A DNA stretch of 55,971 nt from Candidatus Accumulibacter meliphilus. Its GTDB lineage: Bacteria; Pseudomonadota; Gammaproteobacteria; Burkholderiales; Rhodocyclaceae. The stretch spans positions 1-55,971 of the forward strand of contig QPGA01000030.1 in the NCBI GenBank assembly GCA_003332265.1. The letters are read 5' to 3'. A program made the translations under genes and the position numbers. This document shows, piece after piece, positions 1-8,965 of the stretch (its first letter is position 1; each line of letters opens with the position of its first letter). The notes beneath the pieces were generated by a model. The model was not told the origin of the DNA. It searched no databases and saw nothing but the letters and a program-made list of their open reading frames with translations.

Positions 1-756
1 CAAGAGGCCGTGGTGCTGGCCGACGAACGCAAGGTGCGCGAAATCGCGCTCTTCCGTCAGGGCAAGTACCGCGACGTCAAATTGGCGACCAAGCAGGCGG
101 CCAACCTCGAGAGTATCCTCGATACGATGACCACCGCCGAAGCCAAGGTGTTGCCGTTGATCATCAAGGCCGACGTGCAGGGATCTCAGGAAGCGCTGGT
201 GCAGTCGCTGCAAAAGCTGTCGACCGCGGAAGTCAAGGTCAACGTCATCCACGCAGCTGTCGGTGCCATCAGCGAGTCCGATGTTCATCTGGCGCAAGCA
301 TCGAATGCGGTGATCATTGGTTTCAATACTCGTGCCGACGCCGGTGCGCGCAAGGGGGCCGAGCATTCGGGTGTCGATATTCGCTACTACAACATCATCT
401 ACGATGCGGTAGACGAGGTGAAGAGCGCGCTTTCCGGCATGCTCGCGCCCGAGAAGCGTGAACACATTACCGGCCTGGTCGAGATCAGACAGGTTTTCAA
501 TGCCACCCGGATTGGTACCATTGCCGGCTGCTACGTTCTCGAAGGGGTCGTCAAACGCAACTCGCGTGTGCGCCTGTTACGCAACCATATTGTCATCTGG
601 GACGGCGAACTGGATGGCCTGAAGCGCTTCAAGGATGACGCCAAAGAAGTGCGCGGCGGTTTCGAATGCGGTCTGTCGCTGAAGAACTACAATGCCTACG
701 AAGAGGGCGACCAGCTTGAAGCCTACGACGTGACGGAAGTTGCGCGGACACTCTAG
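1..756 (+). CDS. infB: Translation initiation factor IF-2, C-terminal part (5' end outside window)
   Basis: The reading frame is open from base 1, so the gene begins before the window; 251 codons are visible. IF-2 is the GTPase that brings initiator fMet-tRNA to the 30S subunit and promotes subunit joining. The visible part holds the C-terminal domains: the alpha/beta module with the typical DVQGSQEAL segment, then the beta-barrel domain that contacts fMet-tRNA (GLVEIRQVF onward, ending [18 protein letters not shown]). The GTPase domain is not in the window. It lies directly upstream of rbfA and truB, as in the nusA-infB operon of many proteobacteria, but a repeat element separates it from rbfA. 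Confidence 0.97.
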   Translation, partial: QEAVVLADERKVREIALFRQGKYRDVKLATKQAANLESILDTMTTAEAKVLPLIIKADVQGSQEALVQSLQKLSTAEVKVNVIHAAVGAISESDVHLAQASNAVIIGFNTRADAGARKGAEHSGVDIRYYNIIYDAVDEVKSALSGMLAPEKREHITGLVEIRQVFNATRIGTIAGCYVLEGVVKRNSRVRLLRNHIVIWDGELDGLKRFKDDAKEVRGGFECGLSLKNYNAYEEGDQLEAYDVTEVARTL

Positions 757-842
757 CCATGACCGCCCCCCTCTTCTCCTGGCCCTTCTCCCGCAAGGGG
801 AGAAGGGAGTTTCGTGAGTCGCTTGCGCGACTGGCCAATTAA
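757..842 (+). repeat. Dispersed structured repeat, copy A (5' truncated)
   Basis: This is an 86-bp copy of the dispersed repeat found eight times in the window. It lacks the first arm and starts in the second arm (catgaccg). It keeps the cttctccc/ggggagaag hairpin and the gtcgc/gcgac hairpin, and ends attaa immediately before the rbfA ATG. It fills the whole gap between the infB stop and the rbfA start, inside what should be one transcript. Confidence 0.85.
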
Positions 843-1229
843 ATGCCCGCCAATAAAGGTTTTTTGCGCCGGGACCGGATCTGCGAGCAGATCCGCCGCG
901 AGCTCGCCGAAGTCATCCGGACCGAGCTGCGGGACCCGCGCGTGGGCATGATCAGTTTGACCGAGGTGCATATCAGCGCCGATTACGCGCATGCCAAGGT
1001 CTACTTCAGCAGCCTGGCCGGTAGCGAACATCTCGATTCGGTGATGCTCGGTCTGCAGAAAGCATCGGGTTTTCTGCGTAGCGAACTTGGCAAACGGATC
1101 AGCATTCACAGCACTCCGCAGCTGCACTTCATTTTCGACGAGTCCCTGGAGCGTGGTGAGAAAATGTCCAGGCTGATCAGCGAGGCGGCGGCGATCTCGG
1201 ATCAAACCGATCCTCCAGAACAGGTTTGA
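843..1229 (+). CDS. rbfA: Ribosome-binding factor A
   Basis: A small KH-fold protein of 128 residues, near the usual length. It binds the 30S subunit and is needed for late 16S rRNA maturation and cold adaptation. Visible family features are the N-terminal basic helix (RRDRICEQIRRELAEVIR), the DPRVGMISLTEV strand, AHAKVYFSSL and the C-terminal PQLHFIFDESLERG. The ATG directly follows the end of repeat copy A, which leaves no obvious Shine-Dalgarno of its own. The stop overlaps the truB start by four bases, so translation is probably coupled. Confidence 0.96.
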   Translation: MPANKGFLRRDRICEQIRRELAEVIRTELRDPRVGMISLTEVHISADYAHAKVYFSSLAGSEHLDSVMLGLQKASGFLRSELGKRISIHSTPQLHFIFDESLERGEKMSRLISEAAAISDQTDPPEQV

Positions 1230-2119
1230 GTATCCGCAAGGCCTGGCGACGCGTTGACGGCGTTTTGCTGCTCGACAAGCCGACGGGGATGACTTCCAAC
1301 TCGGCGCTGCAAGCTGCCCGGCGCCTGTTCTCGGCGGCCAAGGGTGGTCACACCGGCACTCTCGACCCCCTGGCCAGCGGTCTGCTGCCGCTTTGCTTCG
1401 GCGATGCGACCAAGTTCGCGGTCGATCTGCTCGCCGCCGACAAGACCTACCAAGCCGACCTTCTGTTCGGCGTCACGACCGACACCGGTGACGCCGATGG
1501 CCGTGTCGTCGAGCGTCGCCCGGTCGTTTTCGAGCCCAGCGAACTGGAGCCTGCTCTGGCCCGCTTGCGCGGGCCCATTCGCCAGATCCCCCCGATGTAC
1601 TCGGCCTTGAAGCGCGACGGCAAGCCGCTCTACGAACTCGCCCGCCAGGGGATTGAAGTCGAACGCGAGGCGCGCGCGGTGACGATTCACGAGCTCCGCT
1701 TGCTGGATTACAGTGGCGAGCGTTGTCGGCTGTGGGTCGCTTGCAGCAAAGGCACCTATATCCGCAGCCTGGCCGAGGATCTGGGTCGTGCGCTCGACTG
1801 CGGGGCGCATCTCGCCGCTCTGCGTCGCGTCGCCGTCGGCGCTCTCGCCGTTGCCGATGCCGTGACCCTCGATGAGTTGGCGGCGCTCTCCGAAGAGGCG
1901 CGTGAACGCTGGCTGTTGCCTCCCGACGCTTTGTTGCAGAGTCTGCCAGCGATCACTCTCGACGACGAGGCCGCGCTGCGTTTCACACACGGCAATCCCG
2001 TTGGCAGCGCCGCGGCACCGGGAAAGTGCCGCGTTTATGGGCAGGGCCGGCTTCTCGGCCTCGGCGAAGTCGATGTCCAGGGCAATGTGCAGCCGCGTCG
2101 GGTGATCGGTTCGGCGTAG
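1226..2119 (+). CDS. truB: tRNA pseudouridine-55 synthase
   Basis: TruB isomerises U55 in the T-loop of tRNAs to pseudouridine. The protein has 297 residues. The N-terminal GVLLLDKPTGMTSN motif and GGHTGTLDPLASG with catalytic Asp47 are intact, as are the KTYQADLLFG segment and the later KGTYIRSLAEDLG motif. The C-terminal PUA-like region follows. The start is TTG at 1226, overlapping the rbfA stop; it fits the family's N-terminal length and no ATG lies nearby. In many relatives rpsO follows truB, but here the next genes are convergent transporter genes. Confidence 0.95.
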   Translation: MSIRKAWRRVDGVLLLDKPTGMTSNSALQAARRLFSAAKGGHTGTLDPLASGLLPLCFGDATKFAVDLLAADKTYQADLLFGVTTDTGDADGRVVERRPVVFEPSELEPALARLRGPIRQIPPMYSALKRDGKPLYELARQGIEVEREARAVTIHELRLLDYSGERCRLWVACSKGTYIRSLAEDLGRALDCGAHLAALRRVAVGALAVADAVTLDELAALSEEARERWLLPPDALLQSLPAITLDDEAALRFTHGNPVGSAAAPGKCRVYGQGRLLGLGEVDVQGNVQPRRVIGSA

Positions 2120-2174
2120 CGCGGGTCGGCGGGTCAGGATTCGGCGCCGCCGGTCCGCAGTGCACGCGGGCCGC

Positions 2175-2840
2175 TCACAACGTAGGCGTACTGTTCTGTT
2201 GAATTAGCCCGTCTACCAGGTGCAGTCGACGCCGATTGGCCAGGGCAATCATGTCGCGATCATGGCAGGCGATGACCGCCGTGGTCTCTGGCCCGCAGAA
2301 AGCCTGCACCAGATCGATCGTCTGCTGGCGCGATTCGGCGTCGAGGTTGGCGGTGGGTTCGTCGAGCAACAGCACTTTCGGCGCCAGCACCCAGGCCCGT
2401 GCCAGCGCCACGCGCTGTCTTTCGCCGCCGGACAGCTTCTGCGGCGGTGTCCGCAGGAGGTGGCCGAGGCGTGCCCAGGCAATTGCCGCGGCGACCAGAC
2501 GTTCGCGCTCACCCGCTTCGACACCCCTGGCGCGCAGCCCGTAGGCGATATTCTCGACCACGCTGGTATGGAAAAGATACGGCTGCTGATGGACGTAGAT
2601 CACTTCCTGGCGCAGCCAGTCCGGATAGGGCGACCAGTCGAAGCGGCGTTTGCCGAAGTGGCCGACACCGCTGTCCGGTGCATCGATGCCGGCCAGAATG
2701 CGCAGCAAAGTCGACTTGCCGCTGCCGTTTTCGCCGGTCAGAACGTAGCGCTCGCCGGCGCTCAGGCTCAGTTCGTCGATCGCCAGCAAGCGTCGTTCGC
2801 GGAAGGATTTGCTCAGCGCAGTCACGGCCAGCAGCTTCAT
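2175..2840 (-). CDS. tupC: ABC transporter ATP-binding protein, tungstate type
   Basis: A 221-residue ABC ATPase that would energise the importer encoded by the two upstream genes. Walker A (GENGSGKST), Q-loop (YVHQQPYLF), signature (LSGGERQRVALARA), Walker B (VLLLDEPTANLD) and switch His (IACHDRDM) are all present. It overlaps the permease gene by four bases and is the last gene of a three-gene minus-strand operon. Substrate assignment rests on the TupA-like binding protein; molybdate or another oxyanion cannot be excluded. Confidence 0.85.
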   Translation of the reverse strand: MKLLAVTALSKSFRERRLLAIDELSLSAGERYVLTGENGSGKSTLLRILAGIDAPDSGVGHFGKRRFDWSPYPDWLRQEVIYVHQQPYLFHTSVVENIAYGLRARGVEAGERERLVAAAIAWARLGHLLRTPPQKLSGGERQRVALARAWVLAPKVLLLDEPTANLDAESRQQTIDLVQAFCGPETTAVIACHDRDMIALANRRRLHLVDGLIQQNSTPTL

Positions 2841-3529
2841 CGGCGCGATTCCCCCTGAAAGAAGGCGAAAGCCGAATTGACACCGAGGGCGACCACCAGC
2901 AGCACAATACCGAGGGCGATTCCCTGCGCAAAATCGCCTTTGCTGGTTTCCAGGGCAATGGCCGTCGGAATGTTGCGGGTCACCCCGGCGATGTTGCCGC
3001 CGACCATCAGGGAGCAGCCGATTTCCGAAACGATGCGACCGAAGGCATTGCAGACCGCTGCCAGCAGCGCGAAACGTACCTCGACGAGCATCGTCCAGCC
3101 AACGCGCGTCGCCGACGCCCCGAGCGCCACGGCAGTTTCCCGTGCGCGCGGGTCAGCGCCCTGGATCGCCGCCAGCGAGAAGGCGATGAGTACCGGCAGG
3201 GCGATGAGCACCTGGCCGATGACCATTGCCGTCTGAGTAAACAACAAGTTCAGTTGCCCGAAGACGCCCTGGCGTGAAAGCAGCAGGTAGAGCATCAGAC
3301 CGACGACCACGGTCGGCGAGGCCAGCAGTCCCTGGATGACAACGATCAGCGCGCGCCGCCCCGGGAAGCGCAGGGTGGCCAGGAGATAGCCGCAGCCAAC
3401 CCCGACCGGCATGGCGATCAGCATGGCGCGCAGGGTTACCGATAGCGAGACGCCGACGATGGTCCACAGCTCCGGATCAGCCGAGAAAAGTAGCCGCAGT
3501 GCCGCGTAGGTGGCGTCGAGGAAGCCCAA
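2837..3529 (-). CDS. tupB: ABC transporter permease, tungstate type
   Basis: An integral-membrane permease of about 230 residues with several hydrophobic segments and a binding-protein-dependent transport EAA loop (ETAVALGASATRVGWTMLVE). It should form the channel with the ATPase encoded downstream. The open frame extends to 3634, but that would overlap the binding-protein gene by about 90 bases with a non-family N-terminus. A TTG at 3529 gives MGFLDATYAALRLLF, which fits TupB length, so it is preferred, although no clear Shine-Dalgarno is seen. Confidence 0.82.
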   Translation of the reverse strand: MGFLDATYAALRLLFSADPELWTIVGVSLSVTLRAMLIAMPVGVGCGYLLATLRFPGRRALIVVIQGLLASPTVVVGLMLYLLLSRQGVFGQLNLLFTQTAMVIGQVLIALPVLIAFSLAAIQGADPRARETAVALGASATRVGWTMLVEVRFALLAAVCNAFGRIVSEIGCSLMVGGNIAGVTRNIPTAIALETSKGDFAQGIALGIVLLVVALGVNSAFAFFQGESRR

Positions 3530-3540
3530 AGAGTGGGCGG

Positions 3541-4362
3541 CTACTGCTTGCTGGCCGGCGCCACGAAGAACAACTGTTCTCCTTTTGGCTTGAAGGCACT
3601 GATTGCCGCCCGCCCGGCGGCGCTGGTCATCCAATCGATCAGCGCCAGCGCGTCGCTGAAGTTGATGTCCGGGTACTTGCTGCGGCTGACGGCCATGATT
3701 CCGTAGGGATTGAACATGCGCGGATCACCTTGTACCAGGATTTCCAGCTCCGTCCTTGCCTGATAGCTGGCGTAGGTGGCGCGATCGGACAGCGTATAAG
3801 CCTGCATTTCGCCAGCCATGGTCAGCACTTCGCCCATGCCGAGACCCGCCGATATGTGCCAAGGTCTTCCCTGGGCGGTGATGTCGAGTGCTCGCCAGTA
3901 GCTTTGCTCCATGCGCTCGGTTCCGGAATCGTCGCCGCGCGAGACGAAGCGCGCCTGCGTGGCCGCGATTTTCCGTAGAGCCGCCAGTACGTCGCTGCCG
4001 CCGCGCACCCCGGCCGGATCGCTTTTCGGGCCGACGAGGACAAAGTCGTTGTACATCACGTCACGCCGTTCGCTGCCGTGGCCGGCGGCGACGAAGGCCT
4101 CTTCGGCCTCGCGATCATGGACCAGAACGACGTCGACATCGCCGTTTTCCGCCAGCTTGAGGGCCTTGCCGGTACCGACCGAGATGACATGGACCTTGAT
4201 TCCGCGTTGCCTTTCGAACTGCGGCAGGATGGCGCGCAGGAGACCGGAATTGTCGGTGCTGGTGGTCGTCGCCAGGCGCAGATCGCGCGCTTCGATGGCG
4301 CTCGAATGCAAGACAAAGAGCAGGATGAATGCTGTTGCCAGGCGGTAGAGGCTTACGGTCAT
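3541..4362 (-). CDS. tupA: Periplasmic tungstate/oxyanion-binding protein
   Basis: A 273-residue secreted solute-binding protein. A hydrophobic signal peptide covers about residues 1-25 (ATAFILLFVLHSSAIEA) and the mature part starts with RDLRLATTTSTDNSGLL. The TTTSTDNSGL segment is the hallmark of TupA/WtpA-like tungstate-binding proteins. Further family features are VGTGKALKLAENGDVDVVLVHD and FVSRGDDSGT. The ATG at 4362 is preferred over longer open-frame starts because AGGGAG sits just upstream and the signal peptide begins there. It is first in the operon, so the importer is read right to left. Confidence 0.88.
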   Translation of the reverse strand: MTVSLYRLATAFILLFVLHSSAIEARDLRLATTTSTDNSGLLRAILPQFERQRGIKVHVISVGTGKALKLAENGDVDVVLVHDREAEEAFVAAGHGSERRDVMYNDFVLVGPKSDPAGVRGGSDVLAALRKIAATQARFVSRGDDSGTERMEQSYWRALDITAQGRPWHISAGLGMGEVLTMAGEMQAYTLSDRATYASYQARTELEILVQGDPRMFNPYGIMAVSRSKYPDINFSDALALIDWMTSAAGRAAISAFKPKGEQLFFVAPASKQ

Positions 4363-4685
4363 GATGGGACTCCCTTTGTTTTTTTTTTGCGTCCCCCGCT
4401 CGCCGCCGACAAGCGCTGGGCCGCGCTTTGTCGATGCCGGCGCCGCGGCCTTGATCAAGAGCCTGCCGCCGCTGCTGTCAAGCGACCCGAGAGGGCTGCT
4501 GGAAAGCGAGTTTATCGACAAAATCGAGCCCGACCAAGCTCTATTCGCGCTGCCGGCGACTGCCCCGGACGACCCCGCTCGCCTCCCGGCAACGACGGTC
4601 GCTGCGGGATGATGGATGGCGCTTGATTCCCGCTCGCCGCTGCACGCGCCGGATGCTGCCATGCGGTATGCGGTAAAATGCGGCG
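4363..4685. other. Divergent intergenic region between tupA and pyrD
   Basis: A 323-bp region with no supported gene. It must hold the promoters of tupA (leftward) and pyrD (rightward). A run of about ten T (A on the tupA strand) lies directly upstream of the tupA ribosome-binding site. A TAAAAT box is present just before pyrD but lacks a good -35 partner. Short open frames here have no recognisable product. Confidence 0.6.
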
Positions 4686-5741
4686 ATGATCTATCCGCTG
4701 CTACGCAAATTTTTCTTCGCTCTCGACGCCGAGACCGCTCATGGCGTCGGAATGGCGGGTATCGACTTCGCCAAGACCACTGGTATCGCGTGTCTGCTGG
4801 CGCGTCCGGTCGCTCCCGACCCGGTGCAGGTGATGGGGCTGGATTTCCGGAACCCGGTTGGTCTGGCCGCGGGTCTCGACAAGAACGGCGAGCACGTCGA
4901 CGCACTGGCTGCGCAGGGCTTCGGATTTATCGAGATCGGTACGGTTACGCCGCGTGCGCAGCCGGGAAATCCCAAGCCGCGCCTGTTCCGCATCCCGGAG
5001 AAGCAGGCGATCATCAACCGCATGGGCTTCAACAATGACGGCGTCGAGAAACTGCTGAGCAACATCGCTGGCAGCAAGTTTGCGCGCGAGGGCGGCGTTC
5101 TTGGCATCAATATCGGCAAGAATTTCGATACGCCAATCGAGAAAGCCGCCGACGACTATCTGCTTTGCCTCGATCGGGTCTACTCGGCGGCTAGTTACGT
5201 GGCCGTGAATATTTCCAGTCCGAATACCAAGAACCTGCGCGAACTGCAGCGCGACGACGCGCTGGACGCCTTGCTCGGCAGCCTGAAAGCTGCACAGGGC
5301 AGGCTTGCCGACCGCCACGGCCGCTACGTGCCGCTGGCGCTGAAGGTTGCGCCGGACCTCGAAGACGCGCAGATTCAGGCGATCGCGGCGCTGCTCCGCC
5401 AGCACCGCATGGACGGCGTCATCGCCACCAACACCACGCTTTCGCGGGCCGGCGTCGAGGGGCTGGCGAATGCCGAGCAGGCGGGCGGCCTTTCCGGCGC
5501 ACCGCTGCTGGCCCTGTCGACGTCCGTGATTGGCAAGCTGGCGGCAGCCCTGGGCGGTGAAGTGCCGATCATCGGCGTCGGCGGGATCATGAACGGGGAG
5601 GATGCCGCGGCCAAGATCGCCGCCGGCGCCAGTCTGGTTCAGTTCTACACCGGCTTCATCTACCGCGGCCCGGAGCTGGTCGGCGAGGCCGCCGCCGCGA
5701 TCGCCAGGCAGCGCACGCTGCACACGCCGCGCCGGGCCTGA
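4686..5741 (+). CDS. pyrD: Dihydroorotate dehydrogenase (quinone), class 2
   Basis: A membrane-associated flavoprotein that oxidises dihydroorotate to orotate with quinone as acceptor, in pyrimidine synthesis. At 351 residues it has the N-terminal helical extension of class 2 enzymes ([16 protein letters not shown]). Conserved segments include [40 protein letters not shown] and [15 protein letters not shown] with catalytic Ser178. The C-terminal [19 protein letters not shown] and [12 protein letters not shown] form the FMN phosphate site. It appears monocistronic. Confidence 0.97.
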   Translation: MIYPLLRKFFFALDAETAHGVGMAGIDFAKTTGIACLLARPVAPDPVQVMGLDFRNPVGLAAGLDKNGEHVDALAAQGFGFIEIGTVTPRAQPGNPKPRLFRIPEKQAIINRMGFNNDGVEKLLSNIAGSKFAREGGVLGINIGKNFDTPIEKAADDYLLCLDRVYSAASYVAVNISSPNTKNLRELQRDDALDALLGSLKAAQGRLADRHGRYVPLALKVAPDLEDAQIQAIAALLRQHRMDGVIATNTTLSRAGVEGLANAEQAGGLSGAPLLALSTSVIGKLAAALGGEVPIIGVGGIMNGEDAAAKIAAGASLVQFYTGFIYRGPELVGEAAAAIARQRTLHTPRRA

Positions 5742-5768
5742 GTCCGGAAGGCGCTACTGACAAGGTGG

Positions 5769-5797
5769 TTGAACGCACGCATTCGACACGGGATAAT
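5769..5797 (+). promoter_or_regulatory. Sigma70-like promoter for the rnf operon
   Basis: TTGAAC at 5769-5774 and GATAAT at 5792-5797 are separated by exactly 17 bases. Transcription would start near 5805, about 35 bases before the rnfA ATG. This is a pattern match by eye, without experimental support. Confidence 0.55.
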
Positions 5798-5838
5798 CGC
5801 TGCGCCCCGGATTGCGCGGCGCACAGCCTACGCACACC

Positions 5839-6423
5839 ATGACTCACTACCTGTTCATCATCATCGGCGCCGTTCTCGTCAATAACGTCGTGCTGGTGAA
5901 GATTCTCGGCCTCTGCCCGTTCATGGGCGTTTCCAGGAAACTGGAGACGGCTTTCGGCATGGGCGCGGCGACGACTTTTGTGCTCACCGTGGCCACCGGT
6001 GCCAGCTACATCATCGACCATTACCTGTTGATGCCTTTCGGTCTCGAATACCTGCGCACGCTGTCGTTCATCGTTACCATCGCTGCCGTTGTTCAGCTCA
6101 CCGAAATGGTGATCCAGAAAACCAGTCCACTGCTGCATCAGGTGCTCGGCATCTACTTGCCGCTGATCACCACGAATTGTGCGGTTCTCGGAGTACCGCT
6201 GTTGAACATCGCCAACAAGAATGACTTTGTCGAATCGCTGCTTTTCGGGGCTGGCAGTGCCGTCGGTTTTTCGCTGGTGCTGGTGCTTTTCGCTGGCATC
6301 CGCGAACGCGTCGAAGGCGCCGACGTTCCGGTCTACTTTCGGGGCACGGCGATCGCCATGGTCACGGCCGGGCTGATGAGCCTGGCGTTCATGGGTTTCG
6401 CCGGGCTGGACCGCTACCAGTGA
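5839..6423 (+). CDS. rnfA: Rnf electron transport complex subunit A
   Basis: An integral-membrane subunit of the Rnf (Rsx) complex, which couples ferredoxin:NAD+ electron transfer to ion movement or, in E. coli, reduces SoxR. The protein has 194 residues, the usual length, and is almost entirely hydrophobic helices. Hallmarks are [18 protein letters not shown] and [17 protein letters not shown], including the conserved Cys-containing segments that in studied homologues bind an intramembrane 2Fe-2S cluster. The ATG at 5839 gives the family N-terminus [11 protein letters not shown]; the open frame extends 9 codons further upstream. Confidence 0.96.
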   Translation: MTHYLFIIIGAVLVNNVVLVKILGLCPFMGVSRKLETAFGMGAATTFVLTVATGASYIIDHYLLMPFGLEYLRTLSFIVTIAAVVQLTEMVIQKTSPLLHQVLGIYLPLITTNCAVLGVPLLNIANKNDFVESLLFGAGSAVGFSLVLVLFAGIRERVEGADVPVYFRGTAIAMVTAGLMSLAFMGFAGLDRYQ

Positions 6424-6436
6424 GAGTGGACAGGCA

Positions 6437-6988
6437 ATGATCACGGCCCTGGTAGTCATGGCGCTCGGGGCCATCGTCCTCGGCGCGGCGCTTGGCTATG
6501 CGTCGATCAGGTTCAAGGTCGAGGGCGACCCGGTGGTCGACAAGATCGATGCCATCCTGCCGCAGACGCAATGCGGGCAGTGCGGCTACCCGGGTTGCAA
6601 ACCTTACGCGACGGCCATTTCGGCGGGCGAAGCCGACATCAACCTCTGTCCGCCGGGCGGCATGGATGGAGTGCGCAAACTCGCCGACCTGCTCGGCCGC
6701 GAAGTCAAGCCACTGGACGCCGAGGAAAAGCCGAAACAGCTGGCGATCATCATCGAAGAGACCTGCATCGGTTGCACTCTGTGCATCCAGGCCTGCCCGG
6801 TGGACGCCATCGTCGGCGCCGCCAAGCAGATGCACACGGTCGTCGAATCCCTATGTACCGGCTGCGAGCTGTGCGTCAAACCCTGCCCGGTCGAGTGCAT
6901 CGAAATGCGGCCGATCACCGAGAACCTCGAGAACTGGAAATGGAAATACCCGGTGATCGAAATCAAGCCCGTCAAGCGTGCGGCCTGA
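6437..6988 (+). CDS. rnfB: Rnf electron transport complex subunit B, ferredoxin-like
   Basis: A 183-residue iron-sulfur subunit anchored by one N-terminal membrane helix (about residues 3-24). After it comes the 4Fe-4S module with CGQCGYPGC and a later Cys (NLCPPGG), then two ferredoxin-type clusters, [12 protein letters not shown] and [12 protein letters not shown]. It carries electrons between the soluble donor and the membrane subunits. It follows rnfA by 13 bases. The stop codon TGA shares its last base with the start of repeat copy B, which separates it from rnfC. Confidence 0.96.
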   Translation: MITALVVMALGAIVLGAALGYASIRFKVEGDPVVDKIDAILPQTQCGQCGYPGCKPYATAISAGEADINLCPPGGMDGVRKLADLLGREVKPLDAEEKPKQLAIIIEETCIGCTLCIQACPVDAIVGAAKQMHTVVESLCTGCELCVKPCPVECIEMRPITENLENWKWKYPVIEIKPVKRAA

Positions 6989-7086
6989 CGGTCATGAAAG
7001 TCATGACCGTCCTCCTCTTTCCCGACCCTTCTCCCGCAGCGGGGAGAAGGGCGATCCGTGAGTCGCGTCCGCGACTTTCACGGTAA
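6988..7086 (+). repeat. Dispersed structured repeat, copy B (internal deletion)
   Basis: A 99-bp copy inside the rnf operon, between rnfB and rnfC. It starts acggtcatga, but the stretch between the two gtcatga arms is missing, which looks like deletion between the repeated tcatga motifs. The central cttctccc hairpin is imperfect (cagcggggagaag), and the last module is gtcgc-gtcc-gcgac. It ends ten bases before the rnfC ATG, and its gtgagtcgc is in frame with rnfC. Confidence 0.85.
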
Positions 7087-7096
7087 AGCGACCCGA

Positions 7097-8965
7097 ATGC
7101 TGCAGCGACTGTTCAGCTTCAAGGGCGGCGTCAAACCGCAGACCCACAAGACGCCTTCGGTACAGGAACCGATTGCCATCGCGCCACTACCGTCGCGCCT
7201 CTACGTGCCGCTGCATCAGAGCATCGGCGGTGCGGCCAACCCGCTCGTCGAAGTCGGTGAGCGGGTGCGCAAGGGGCAGGTGATAGGCGGCGCCGACGCC
7301 TGGCTGTCGGCCGCCGCGCACGCGTCCACTTCCGGCACGGTCCTTGCCATCGAAGAGCATCTGGCTGCGCATCCCTCCGGTCTGCCGACGCTGAGCGTGG
7401 TCATCGAGCCCGACGGTCGCGACGAGTGGGTGGAGCGCACGCCGCTCGATCACCGCAGCCTGCCTCCCGAGCAGGTCCGCGAGGCGCTTCGTGACGCCGG
7501 CGTCGTCGGCCTCGGCGGGGCGGTCTTTCCGAGTCACGCCAAGCTCACGACTGCCGCCGGCGTGGCCGTGGAAGAACTGGTCATCAACGGCGCCGAGTGC
7601 GAGCCCTACATGAGCTGCGATGACGTCCTGATGCGCGAGCGTGCCGAGGAAATCGTCCGCGGCATTGCCATCTTTCGCGACCTCCTGGCGGCGCGGCAGG
7701 TGCTGATCGGTATCGAAGACAACAAACCGGAAGCTGTCGCCGCCATGCAGCAAGCGGTGGAGCAAGTCGGCGAAGACTATCAGGTCGTCGCCGTCCCGAC
7801 CCGCTATCCGGCCGGCGGCGCCAAGCAGCTGATTCGCGTTCTGACCGGCAAGGAAGTCCCGGCCAGCAAGCGCTCGACCGAACTCGGCGTGCAGTGCTTC
7901 AACGTTGCTACGGTGTACTCGGCGTATCGCGCACTGGCCTTCGGCGAGCCGGTGATCTCACGCATCGTCACCCTGGCCGGCAATCTCGAGCGACCGCGCA
8001 ATTGGGAAGTGCGACTCGGCACGCCGCTGCGCGATCTGCTCGCGCTCGGCAGGCCGAAAGCCGACACCGATCGCTACTTGATGGGCGGGCCGATGATGGG
8101 CTTCGCCTTGCCGAGCCTGGACGCGCCGGTGGTCAAGGCGAGCAACTGCATCATCGCCGCTTCGCCGACGATGTTCGCGCCGAGCCCGCCGGAGATGCCG
8201 TGCATCCGTTGTGGCGCCTGTGCCGAAGTCTGTCCGCACGAGCTGCAGCCATTCGAGTTGTACTGGTTCTCGCGGGCGCGCAACTTCGGCAAGACGCAGG
8301 AGTACCACCTCTTCGACTGTATCGAGTGCGGCTGCTGCAGCTATGTCTGCCCTTCGCATATCCCCCTGGTGCAATATTTTCGTTTCGCGAAGAGCGAGAT
8401 CTGGTCGCGCGAGCGAGAAAAGAACGGTGCCGACGCCGCCAAGGCGCGCTTCGAGCTGCGCAACGCGCGCGAGGAGCGCGAACAGGCGGAGAAAGCGGCG
8501 CGGCTGGCCAAAGGCGCTGCCGCGCGCGCCGCCGAGAAGCAGGCGCGCGCGGTAGTGGCGGTCGAGCCTGCGACCGCTGATTCGGCCGCTGATTCGGCCG
8601 CTGACTCGGCTGTTAGCGTCGCCAGTCCGCCGCTGAAGCCCGTCGACGCGCCTGCGCCAGTGGCCGCGATCGCGCCCGCAAGCCCTGCGCCCCCCGAAGC
8701 TCCAGCTCCCGAGCTTGATGCCGAAGCGATCAAGAAGGCAACCATCGTCGCGGCGATGGAGCGTGCGCGCGCCCAGCGCGCCGCGGTGCAACCGAGAAAC
8801 ACCGATCAACTGACTGTCGAGCAGAAGCGCCAGCTGGCTGCCGTCGATGCGCGGCGGGCCGCGTTGCAGGCAGAAGAGCTGGAAGAGGCGGCAGAGCGGG
8901 GTGCGGCGAGGGCGTCCGTCGAAACGCCAAAACAGGTCGAAAAGCAGGGGCGGACGGCCGAATGA
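7097..8965 (+). CDS. rnfC: Rnf electron transport complex subunit C
   Basis: A 622-residue peripheral subunit with the NADH- and FMN-binding site and two 4Fe-4S clusters. A glycine-rich flavin/NADH region (VVGLGGAVFPSHAKL, INGAECEPYMSCDD) is followed by CIRCGACAEVCP from residue 369 and CIECGCCSYVCP from residue 408. After about residue 450 there is a long charged Ala/Glu/Arg-rich tail, as in gammaproteobacterial RnfC/RsxC, with a short AADS tandem repeat. The ATG at 7097 is preferred; the open frame reaches back to a GTG at 7058 inside repeat copy B. Confidence 0.95.
   Translation: MLQRLFSFKGGVKPQTHKTPSVQEPIAIAPLPSRLYVPLHQSIGGAANPLVEVGERVRKGQVIGGADAWLSAAAHASTSGTVLAIEEHLAAHPSGLPTLSVVIEPDGRDEWVERTPLDHRSLPPEQVREALRDAGVVGLGGAVFPSHAKLTTAAGVAVEELVINGAECEPYMSCDDVLMRERAEEIVRGIAIFRDLLAARQVLIGIEDNKPEAVAAMQQAVEQVGEDYQVVAVPTRYPAGGAKQLIRVLTGKEVPASKRSTELGVQCFNVATVYSAYRALAFGEPVISRIVTLAGNLERPRNWEVRLGTPLRDLLALGRPKADTDRYLMGGPMMGFALPSLDAPVVKASNCIIAASPTMFAPSPPEMPCIRCGACAEVCPHELQPFELYWFSRARNFGKTQEYHLFDCIECGCCSYVCPSHIPLVQYFRFAKSEIWSREREKNGADAAKARFELRNAREEREQAEKAARLAKGAAARAAEKQARAVVAVEPATADSAADSAADSAVSVASPPLKPVDAPAPVAAIAPASPAPPEAPAPELDAEAIKKATIVAAMERARAQRAAVQPRNTDQLTVEQKRQLAAVDARRAALQAEELEEAAERGAARASVETPKQVEKQGRTAE

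Noticed and set aside
3530-3634. Extended N-terminus of the permease gene up to 3634
   Set aside because: It overlaps the binding-protein gene by about 90 bases and the extra residues have no membrane or family character.
4363-4905. Extended N-terminus of the tungstate-binding protein
   Set aside because: It would place 181 residues of unlikely sequence before a clear signal peptide and cover the pyrD start.
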